In this document: positions 24,778 through 31,374 of the stretch, piece after piece
Position numbering within the stretch: the first letter of the stretch is position 1
Layout: the number at the start of each line of letters is the position of its first letter
Source of the DNA: Nitrospira sp.
GTDB taxonomy: Bacteria > Nitrospirota > Nitrospiria > SBBL01 > JAADHI01
Direction of reading: 5' to 3'
Length of the DNA stretch: 34,102 nucleotides
Assembly (NCBI GenBank): GCA_027020665.1
Contig: JALUVJ010000129.1
Coordinates: forward strand, 1-34,102
Notes under the pieces: model-generated
Seen by the model: the letters and a program-made list of their open reading frames with translations, nothing else
Databases searched by the model: none
Told to the model about the DNA's origin: nothing
Translations under genes and position numbers: made by a program

Positions 24778-25710
24778 TTAAACAAGTTTTTCACGCCCGT
24801 GCGGCGAAGTGAGATCCAAAACAGGGCCGAGCGGGACAATTTGTGTGGGGTTGATATCCGTATGCGTCACATAATAGTGACGTTTGATGTGATCAAAATT
24901 CACCGTCCCGGCGACATGGTCGTATTGGTAAATCTCCTTCATATAAGCCTGGAGATGGGGGTAATCCGCAATCCGCCGGATGTTACATTTGAAATGACCG
25001 TGGTAGACGGCGTCAAAACGGATGAGTGTGGGAAAGAGCCGCCAATCCGCTTCGGTCAACTGATTTCCGACAAGGTAACGGTGTTTTGAAAGACGGTTTT
25101 CAAGTTGATCCAGGGTTTCAAAAAGCTGAAGCACTTCTTTTTCATAAACCGCCTGCCGCGTGGCGAAACCCGCTTTGTAAACCCCGTTGTTGATGTTGGG
25201 ATAAATGATTTCAATCATGGCATCGATTTCGGGCCGCAGCGCCTCCGGGTAAATATCGAGCGCGCTTTCGGTGAAGGCATTGAAGGCGCTGTTGAACATG
25301 CGCGTGATGTCGTCTTCCGAGTTATTCACAATCCGGCCCGTTTTTTTATCCCAAAGTACGGGAACGGTCACGCGCCCGTCAAACCCGGGCTTACTTGCGC
25401 GGTAGGCCTCGCTTAAGTAGTGAAAGTGATTAACGGGATCTTTGCCGTGCCCGGAGCCTTCTCGAAAAGCCCAGCCTCGTTCGTCCCGGATCGGGTCCAG
25501 CACCGTCATGCCGATGACCGATTCAAGCTGCTTCAACTTGCGAATGATAACGGTGCGGTGCGCCCAGGGACAGGCCAGAGACACATACAGATGATAGCGG
25601 CCTGCTTCCGCAGGGTATTCGGATGACCCGTCGCTGCTTACCCATTTTCTAAAGGCGTCTTCCTGTCGGACAAATGCCCCTTCTTCATCCTGCTCGTCAC
25701 GAAAATCCAT
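24778..25710 (-). CDS. Glutathionyl-hydroquinone reductase (Xi-class glutathione transferase)
   Basis: Reduces glutathionyl-hydroquinones with glutathione; 310 residues, typical of the YqjG/ECM4 class. The active-site CPWAHR has Cys47, in SLACPWAHRTVIIRKLKQLE. Other class-specific text: GMTVLDPIRDERGWAF, TVPVLWDKKTGRIVNNSEDDI, and the C-terminal YLVGNQLTEADWRLFPTLIRFD. AAGGAG lies 8 bp before the ATG, inside a 12-bp palindrome CTCCTTAAGGAG. The enzyme implies glutathione or a similar thiol in this cell. It follows the peptidase gene on the opposite side of transcription order by its own start, 65 bp from the peptidase stop. Confidence 0.93.
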   Translation of the reverse strand: MDFRDEQDEEGAFVRQEDAFRKWVSSDGSSEYPAEAGRYHLYVSLACPWAHRTVIIRKLKQLESVIGMTVLDPIRDERGWAFREGSGHGKDPVNHFHYLSEAYRASKPGFDGRVTVPVLWDKKTGRIVNNSEDDITRMFNSAFNAFTESALDIYPEALRPEIDAMIEIIYPNINNGVYKAGFATRQAVYEKEVLQLFETLDQLENRLSKHRYLVGNQLTEADWRLFPTLIRFDAVYHGHFKCNIRRIADYPHLQAYMKEIYQYDHVAGTVNFDHIKRHYYVTHTDINPTQIVPLGPVLDLTSPHGREKLV

Positions 25711-25775
25711 CGCTTTTCTCCTTAAGGAGGATTGATGATTGCCTTGATTCTCTTTACGATGCGGTGCCGGGACAG

Positions 25776-28700
25776 CTATCTGTCCCGCCGCTGCCAGATC
25801 AGTCCCGGTTTTTCTTCCTGAAGCGGGACAAGGGAAAGTGTTGTGGGCCGGTTCGCCAAGTGCGTAATCAATTCTTTCACAACACGTCCCACGCCGACCA
25901 TGCCGGGCAGGTCAATTTTTTCTAAGGTGTCGCTCGGCCGGTCCGTATCGGCGGTGAGGCCCGTAAAGAGTTGAATGGCCGGAATGCCTGCATGAATAAA
26001 ACTCATCTGGTCGCTTGTGCCGAAGTGATTGGGGAAGACCGCAAGGTTCACCCCGGCATCTGCCCCGATACGGCGCAGCATCGGCGGCCATTCACGCGAT
26101 GATCCCGCACCCAGCGCGAATAAACGATTGTTCCGCAAAGTTCCGACCGTGTCCAAATTAATCATTGCGCGCATGCGAGCGCGCGGCAGTCCCTGTTGTT
26201 GCGATGCCAAATGCGCCGATCCGAGCAGTCCGACCTCTTTGCCTGTGAATGCGACGAATAGAATGGATCGCCTGAGATTCTGTTCTTCTTTTAACAAACG
26301 CGCAAGTTCTAATAAAAGGGCGACTCCGCTGGCATTGTCATTTGCACCCGGATGAATTTTTCCTTCATTTCCCTGGTGTACGCGCGGCCAACCAAAACCG
26401 AGATGGTCGTAATGTGCGCCAATTACAATCTGCTCTTGACTTAAACCGGGGGCGGTGCCCGGCAAAATGGCCACAACATTTTTTAGGGTGCGGCCGCGGC
26501 CAGTGCCGCTGTCCGCTTCTTGCCACTGCTGTAAAAAACTCCGGCCTTGCCCGTCGGCGGGGCTTAAACCCGCTTTACGAAATGCGGCGGCAATGTATTC
26601 CGCAGCGCGATCGAGTTCCGCCGTGCCAAAACCACGGCCTTTTAAATCCGGGCTGGAAAGGTATCGGATGTCCTTCCGCATCCGCGTTTCTGAAAAAAGC
26701 GGGGGTAGGGTGGTCAGTGCCTTACGTGCCGCCAATGCCGCAGGTTCTTCTTTGATCCATCGCCCGTCACCCTGTTTAATACGGATGGACATGGGTGAGC
26801 CGATTGCAGGCCAGCGCCCTTTCTCGATATTTTTCACGGCGTCTCCCGAAAAACCGAGATAGCCGTAGCTGCGATAGTGCGGCAGTTTGCGTCCCAAGTT
26901 TGGAATAGCTGCCGCACGGTCGCTTGCAAGCCAGCTTAAGGCGTATTTTGCGCGCTTCGGGTGTTTTGCGGTCAAGACAAGACTGTGCCCGCGACGGGGG
27001 ATTTGAATATTTCCAATGCGTGTCATGGCGCTATTGGCGGAGACGCCAAATCCTCGCAGTTGTGTCAGAATGATCCGTTGAAAGCGGTTTTCCCAACCAA
27101 AAAGCCATACGGAACGGTCCTCCGGCAGGGTTTTGTAGGTATTGTCCCATCCGATTTCGATCTGTTCCGGTTGCGCTTGCTGCATGGACTTTGCCAGTGT
27201 TTCGTAAGCCCGCTGCAAGGGAAGCGGTGCGGCGGCGGGCAGGAGAATCAGGGTGGATTCCGCCGCAAACGCCTTTGCCAGCGTCGGAGGCATTTCAGAG
27301 GGGTGCAGACGGCGGAACAGATCATATTCCGGATCGATCTTTAAGCGGATGGGACGGGCCGGTAAAACAAGCGCCAGTTCCATTTTCTTTTCCCGCATTT
27401 CGATAGTGGTTTGGAAGGCTTCTTTTTTGCCGTGCAGGGTGATGGCGACCGGGATCTGCAAGTGATAGGCGGGGCCGGCCTGCCGTTGCTCAAGGCTTGC
27501 ACTCAAAAGATAGCCGTTCTCCGTTTTATCGGAGCGGACGTTTTGGGCGCGCAGACTGGGTGCGCCCGCCCGTTCAACCCACTGCATAAATTCGTGGCCA
27601 AGGTCACGACGCGCCGCCCGGCTGAACGCCCGGCTTAAATCCGAAAAAGTAGCGGTCTTAAAACGGTTTTCGTGAAAAAAGGTACGCAAAGCCGTGATAA
27701 AGACCTGATCGCCCAGGCTTTGCCGAAACATGTGAAATAAAAACAGTGTTTTGGAATAACCAATGGCCTGAGAGGCCGTATCGTAACGGGATTGAAACTG
27801 CGAAAGCGGGAAATCTTCCCCTGCGCGTACCGTATTGGCATAACGTTGCAAATCTGAAAGCCGTGCTTCTTGTGCCTTGCCCGCCTGCTCCCGAAGCAGA
27901 TAATCCGCAAGATAGGTCGTGAGGCCCTCGCTCCAATTGCCCTGGCTTTCATCCACATAAACGCTATTTCCCCACCAATTATGCAGTATTTCATGCGGGT
28001 AGGAGGTCTTGAGGATAAACGGCAGGCGCAGCACTTTTGAACCCAGCAAGGTAAAAGAGGGCATGCCGTAGCCGGTTTCCCAAAAGTTTTCGACCAGTGC
28101 AAATTTTTTATAAGGGTAAGGGCCGAGCAGTTTTTGATACATTTCGATGTACTGCTCGGTGGCTTTTAAATAACGGTCGGCCAAGGCCTTGTCGGGTGTT
28201 CTGAGGTAGGCCAGTGTTTCAATACGTCCGGCGCGCCGACGATATTCCGTCCATGCTCCGCCGACAAGATAAATTTCCTGCTGCGGCTCAGGGGAATCCC
28301 AGCGTAGCTGCCGTGTCCCGTCTTCCAGGAGATGATGCCGAACCCGCTCCCCCTGACTGACGGCATGCCAGGATTCCGGCAAGCTGATGTCGAGCGAAAA
28401 GGTCATACGATTTTCTTGAAACCGGGGATACCACAAGCTCTGCCCCGAAAGGAAAATTCCCTCTGAGGAAATCATACCGGGGGTGTCCGCCTCTTGCCCC
28501 GAAAGGGTATTGCCGCCGCGAAGGGGGTGGTGGATGCGGCCTTGGTATCGTAAAACAAAGGTCCTCAAGCCGATGGGAAGTGTCAGGGTATAGCGGGCCG
28601 AAGGCAGGGGCGTATTTTTTTGCACAATTTCTTCTGTTTGTTCTTCCTGCTCCGATATTTCTGGTATGGGAATTTCAGGAACCCGCTCAATGATAACGCC

Positions 28701-28970
28701 GGGTGTCAGCGCCCGGGGATTGAGTCCTTCGTGCAGATAAAAATGATATTTTCCTGCTTCATCGGGAAGTAAGTGGTCGGGAAGTGTGATGCGGTCGCGC
28801 ACCCTCAACTCATTTGATGCCGGGGAAAGGCTTACCTCCAGTGCATGATGCAGGAGATTGGCCGCCTGCGCCGTGCGCGGTATTGCAATCAGCAGCAGCG
28901 AAAAAAAGAGCATCTTCGCGATTTTTATTGTGTATTGGGAAAGGGGAGTGCGGAGGCGGGAGTGGCCCAT
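25776..28970 (-). CDS. Exported double metallopeptidase: M1-type aminopeptidase fused to M28 peptidase
   Basis: 1064 residues with a signal peptide (IKIAKMLFFSLLLIAIPRTAQA). The N-terminal half is gluzincin-like: HEILH at 326-330 with a third ligand Glu348 in NWSEGLTTYLADYLL, 17 residues on. A middle part (~540-760) has no catalytic motif I recognise. The last ~300 residues are an M28 zinc aminopeptidase domain: GAHYDHLGFG, GANDNASGVALLLELAR, and GTSDQMSFIHAGIPAIQLFTG. In the third motif, FTGKEVGLLGS, Lys911 stands where M28 enzymes usually have the catalytic Glu; the metal-ligand Glu912 is kept. AGGAAA precedes the ATG. It likely degrades peptides in the periplasm. It is divergent from the DsrE-like operon. 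Confidence 0.9.
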   Translation of the reverse strand: MGHSRLRTPLSQYTIKIAKMLFFSLLLIAIPRTAQAANLLHHALEVSLSPASNELRVRDRITLPDHLLPDEAGKYHFYLHEGLNPRALTPGVIIERVPEIPIPEISEQEEQTEEIVQKNTPLPSARYTLTLPIGLRTFVLRYQGRIHHPLRGGNTLSGQEADTPGMISSEGIFLSGQSLWYPRFQENRMTFSLDISLPESWHAVSQGERVRHHLLEDGTRQLRWDSPEPQQEIYLVGGAWTEYRRRAGRIETLAYLRTPDKALADRYLKATEQYIEMYQKLLGPYPYKKFALVENFWETGYGMPSFTLLGSKVLRLPFILKTSYPHEILHNWWGNSVYVDESQGNWSEGLTTYLADYLLREQAGKAQEARLSDLQRYANTVRAGEDFPLSQFQSRYDTASQAIGYSKTLFLFHMFRQSLGDQVFITALRTFFHENRFKTATFSDLSRAFSRAARRDLGHEFMQWVERAGAPSLRAQNVRSDKTENGYLLSASLEQRQAGPAYHLQIPVAITLHGKKEAFQTTIEMREKKMELALVLPARPIRLKIDPEYDLFRRLHPSEMPPTLAKAFAAESTLILLPAAAPLPLQRAYETLAKSMQQAQPEQIEIGWDNTYKTLPEDRSVWLFGWENRFQRIILTQLRGFGVSANSAMTRIGNIQIPRRGHSLVLTAKHPKRAKYALSWLASDRAAAIPNLGRKLPHYRSYGYLGFSGDAVKNIEKGRWPAIGSPMSIRIKQGDGRWIKEEPAALAARKALTTLPPLFSETRMRKDIRYLSSPDLKGRGFGTAELDRAAEYIAAAFRKAGLSPADGQGRSFLQQWQEADSGTGRGRTLKNVVAILPGTAPGLSQEQIVIGAHYDHLGFGWPRVHQGNEGKIHPGANDNASGVALLLELARLLKEEQNLRRSILFVAFTGKEVGLLGSAHLASQQQGLPRARMRAMINLDTVGTLRNNRLFALGAGSSREWPPMLRRIGADAGVNLAVFPNHFGTSDQMSFIHAGIPAIQLFTGLTADTDRPSDTLEKIDLPGMVGVGRVVKELITHLANRPTTLSLVPLQEEKPGLIWQRRDR

Positions 28971-29130
28971 AAATTACTTTCCTTCAAATGCCGGCGACAT
29001 GCCGATCAGTATATAACAAGTCCCGAAAGCAGTCATCATATGATTTGCTTGTTTTGCTTCCTATGCCGTAGATCGAGAGAACGGAGTTTTTTCCCGTCCT
29101 TGTCCCGTGCAGGTTTTAGCGGCAGCATGT

Positions 29131-29180
29131 TTGACAAGCTAAAATCCCTATGATAAACATTTTATCATTGATAATAAAGG
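29131..29180 (+). promoter_or_regulatory. Promoter with overlapping operator-like palindromes before the DsrE/F/H genes
   Basis: TTGACA (29131-29136) is a consensus -35; the -10 is unclear (TAAACA at 29154-29159 with 17-bp spacing is the best). Just there lies ATGATAAA-CA-TTTTATCAT (29150-29168), an 8-bp inverted repeat, overlapping a second palindrome TTATCA-T-TGATAA. Such AT-rich dyads resemble Fur-family type boxes in general form, but I cannot assign a regulator. Confidence 0.45.
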
Positions 29181-29189
29181 GATATTTCA

Positions 29190-29525
29190 TTGAAAATCGG
29201 TATCTTAATGACAACGAGTCCCGAACACCAAAACGGCCAAACGGTTTGTGCGCTGACGGAAGCCTTTCTTGCCGCGTCGCATCAGGTCCGTCTTTTTTTA
29301 ATGGATGACGGGATCTACCACATTGTGAAAAACAATGAAATCGGTGCGGCCGAAAAACTCCGGAGCCTGCTTTCGGCACAGATGACCGTTTCGATTTGCA
29401 GTCAGTCCGCGCAAAAACGCGGCATTGCCGAAGCGGATACCTTGCACGGCGCGGGATGGTTTTCTCAACATGAACTTGCTCATATTGTTGCGGATACCGA
29501 CCGTTTTCTTTCCTTTACAAATTAA
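29190..29525 (+). CDS. DsrE-family protein, TusD/DsrE-like
   Basis: 111 residues with a TTG start; AAAGGG lies 7 bp upstream. DsrE fold: KIGILMTTSPEHQNGQTVCAL, VRLFLMDDGIYHIV, and MTVSICSQSAQKRGI where Cys70 falls at the place of the active persulfide Cys of TusD/DsrE. By family knowledge these proteins pass sulfane sulfur as cysteine persulfide in sulfur relay for tRNA thiolation or in sulfur oxidation and reduction. First gene of a three-gene set; the next start is 20 bp on. Confidence 0.78.
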   Translation: MKIGILMTTSPEHQNGQTVCALTEAFLAASHQVRLFLMDDGIYHIVKNNEIGAAEKLRSLLSAQMTVSICSQSAQKRGIAEADTLHGAGWFSQHELAHIVADTDRFLSFTN

Positions 29526-29544
29526 AACGGGCTATAGAGATAGC

Positions 29545-29907
29545 ATGCGCCGAGATCGGGGGAAACAGGTTGCCATCATCATTCGGTCGGGGCCTTTTAA
29601 CACGCTGTGTGCGAGTGAGGCCTTCCGCACGGGTGTCGGTTTGACCCTTTCGGAACATAAGGTGACTTTTTTGCTGGTTCAGGACGGGGCCTATCATTTG
29701 ATGCCGCTACAAGGTAAAAAAATCGGTCGGCCTTCAATGTATGATTTTATTGCGGTTTTTGAAGAAATCGGGATAACATTGTGTGTTGATGCCGACGACA
29801 TGCTTGTCCGGAAAATCGAGCGAATCCCCGCAATCACCCGGCAATTGCCGCGAACAGAGGTTTTTCAGATGATTCGGGATGCCGATGTGGTGATTCCCTT
29901 TCAATGA
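29545..29907 (+). CDS. DsrE/F-family protein, TusC/DsrF-like
   Basis: 120 residues from ATG 29545. The frame is open further upstream (to 29425), overlapping the first gene, but the earlier part has no DsrE-type pattern. Seen: VAIIIRSGPFNTLCASEAFR, VTFLLVQDGAYHLMP, and FEEIGITLCVDADDML with Cys80, the position of the TusC-type cysteine. The QDGAY motif matches the first and third genes, so the three are paralogues. Its stop overlaps the third gene by 4 bp. Confidence 0.75.
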   Translation: MRRDRGKQVAIIIRSGPFNTLCASEAFRTGVGLTLSEHKVTFLLVQDGAYHLMPLQGKKIGRPSMYDFIAVFEEIGITLCVDADDMLVRKIERIPAITRQLPRTEVFQMIRDADVVIPFQ

Positions 29908-30158
29908 AAACCTTGCACATTCTCAGAAAAATCGATGATCCCTTTGTAAAATCGGTCATTGCCGATGAAGCCGCCCATCGACCGCTCACTCTGCTCTTGA
30001 TGCAAGACGGTGTTTTGGCCACGGGAGAGTTTCCGGAGGACACCTATGTGTGTCAGGAAGACCTTGCGGCGCGTGCTGCCGAAAGTCCGTATTTTCTGAT
30101 AAATTACGCCGGAATTACCCGTTTAATCACTGAGTGTGAACGTATCATTACCTGGTAA
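29904..30158 (+). CDS. DsrH/TusB-like protein
   Basis: 84 residues, the short size of DsrH/TusB. Opening MKTLHILRK and LTLLLMQDGVLA match this family; Cys50 in DTYVCQEDLAARA is the candidate relay residue. The ATG overlaps the previous stop (ATGA), so the three genes form one translationally coupled unit, D-C-B in order, as in TusDCB and DsrEFH. No TusE or DsrC, DsrAB or rhodanese gene is next to it, so its sulfur donor and acceptor are not visible here. Confidence 0.72.
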   Translation: MKTLHILRKIDDPFVKSVIADEAAHRPLTLLLMQDGVLATGEFPEDTYVCQEDLAARAAESPYFLINYAGITRLITECERIITW

Positions 30159-30227
30159 TACATTTTAGGCGCTTCCTTATGTAAGGGCCGCCGTATGGAA
30201 AGGCTTTTTTGCGGGTTCGCATTTCGA

Positions 30228-30233
30228 TATAAT
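30228..30233 (+). promoter_or_regulatory. TATAAT -10 element before a small ORF
   Basis: A perfect TATAAT at 30228-30233; the expected -35 position is a T-run (30205-30210) rather than TTGACA. It lies 21 bp ahead of the small ORF at 30255. Confidence 0.4.
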
Positions 30234-30254
30234 AAATAATTTCTGAGGCGCGGC

Positions 30255-30362
30255 ATGATTATTTCGCAGATCCCGGACTTGGTTTATATCGCAAGTTCTC
30301 TTGCGCCGGTTACCGTGCTCGTCCTTTTTTTGCTCATCATTACATTTTTAAAGAAAAAATAA
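30255..30362 (+). CDS. Possible 35-residue single-span membrane peptide
   Basis: ATG 30255 to TAA 30362 encodes 35 residues: a short polar N-terminus (MIISQIPDLVYIASS), a hydrophobic stretch (VTVLVLFLLIITFL) and a KKK tail, the layout of a small inner-membrane peptide with the C-terminus inside. GAGG at 30245-30248 is 6 bp upstream and a TATAAT box is nearby. I recognise no family; too short to confirm by eye. Confidence 0.45.
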   Translation: MIISQIPDLVYIASSLAPVTVLVLFLLIITFLKKK

Positions 30363-30635
30363 GACACAGGTTTTTATTTCTCCGCTAGGCTCTGAAAGTC
30401 TGTCATCATATTCTTCTTAGCTTCACCTGTTAGAGACATCCCGTCATAGCATCAAAACGGCCTCCTGCATGACCGGAGGGCTGTGTTTCAATCTCCCGGT
30501 CTGTTTGATGGGCGCGATCACCCTGCGCTTCATTAAAATGCTTGTAAAACCTCGTTTTTAAAGGTCTTACTGCGGGAAGAGGTGTTTGACAGATAAGGAG
30601 AATTTGATAGGTTTAATGAAGAATACGCTGACAAA
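30363..30635. other. Gap with no recognised gene
   Basis: Nothing convincing is seen on either strand. A minus-strand frame (30727-30533, 64 residues) is Ser/Lys-rich without a Shine-Dalgarno or family text. A CGGCCTCC-...-GGAGGGC region (30460-30481) can form a weak hairpin. Confidence 0.4.
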
Positions 30636-30782
30636 ATGTGCAGGTTTTTTTCAGGTTTCGGGGCAAGGTTAAAACAGTGTGTTCCCGCACTTGTTTTTTT
30701 CGGAGCGGCCTCATCGCTTTCCCTCAACTGTCAAGCGTCTGTTGCTGTCCTGAGCCGTTTCCCTTGTATAAGGAAGCTCTGA
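30636..30782 (+). CDS. Possible 48-residue secreted or truncated ORF
   Basis: ATG 30636 to TGA 30782 gives 48 residues: a basic start (MCRFFSGFGARLKQ), a hydrophobic core (VPALVFFGAASSLSLN) and CQA-SVA as a signal-peptidase-like end, followed by about 17 residues and a stop. It looks like a signal peptide with almost no mature protein, so either a remnant or a chance frame. It lies directly before the PstS-like gene. Confidence 0.25.
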   Translation: MCRFFSGFGARLKQCVPALVFFGAASSLSLNCQASVAVLSRFPCIRKL

Positions 30783-30804
30783 TGAAGTTTGCGGAGACAA
30801 AATG

Positions 30805-31344
30805 ATGTTTCACCATCTATCTCTTATACTGCGGGCCATTCGGAATTTTAGGGATGAACATTGTTCAAAGGCCCGCACGCTTTTTTTGTCCCTCATTTTA
30901 TTTTTATGCCTTCTGCCATCCCCGGCAGGTGTTTATGCCATTGATGTCGCCGTTATTGTACATCAGGATAATACGCTTGATGAGATTTCAAGGCGTGATT
31001 TATCCCGCCTCTTCAAAGGCGAAAAACGGCATTGGGCGGACGCAAGCAATGTTTACGTCATTATGCAGGAAGACGGCAGCCCTGAAAAAGGTTTGATCGT
31101 CCGCAAAATATTCAAAATGCGCCCCAACGAACTCAAGCGGTATTGGCTGACGAAGATCATTAAGGGTGAGCTGCTGTCCTTCCCCAAGACACTCAGTTCC
31201 AGCGATGCCATTAAGCGTTTTGTGCGTCATATCCCCTCAGCCATCGCTTATGTCAACGCCGATGCCGTGGACGGGAGTGTCAAGGTCCTGCGTATCGACG
31301 GTAAAAAACCGGGAGAGAAGGGTTATTTCTTGAGCGGTCGTTAA
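30805..31344 (+). CDS. PstS-like periplasmic substrate-binding domain protein
   Basis: About 179 residues; ATG 30805 has GGAGA 7 bp upstream (ATG 30802 is also possible). Signal anchor or peptide ARTLFLSLILFLCLLPSPAGVYA, then one short domain of the phosphate-binding-protein type: AVIVHQDNTLDEISRRDLSRLFKGEKRHWADASNV is the family's opening, with VRKIFKMRPNELKRYWLTKI and IPSAIAYVNADA later. It is about half a full PstS, as in the small single-domain relatives found beside signalling proteins. A c-di-GMP enzyme starts 30 bp downstream, so it may sense a ligand for it. The ligand is unknown. Confidence 0.82.
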   Translation: MFHHLSLILRAIRNFRDEHCSKARTLFLSLILFLCLLPSPAGVYAIDVAVIVHQDNTLDEISRRDLSRLFKGEKRHWADASNVYVIMQEDGSPEKGLIVRKIFKMRPNELKRYWLTKIIKGELLSFPKTLSSSDAIKRFVRHIPSAIAYVNADAVDGSVKVLRIDGKKPGEKGYFLSGR

Positions 31345-31374
31345 TGTTTTGATGAAGACCGTGAATGGGTTTTT

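Noticed and set aside
26029-27638. Several plus-strand frames of 70-137 residues opposite the M1-M28 gene
   Set aside because: All antisense to a well-supported gene, low-complexity Arg/Pro/Ser text and no ribosome sites.
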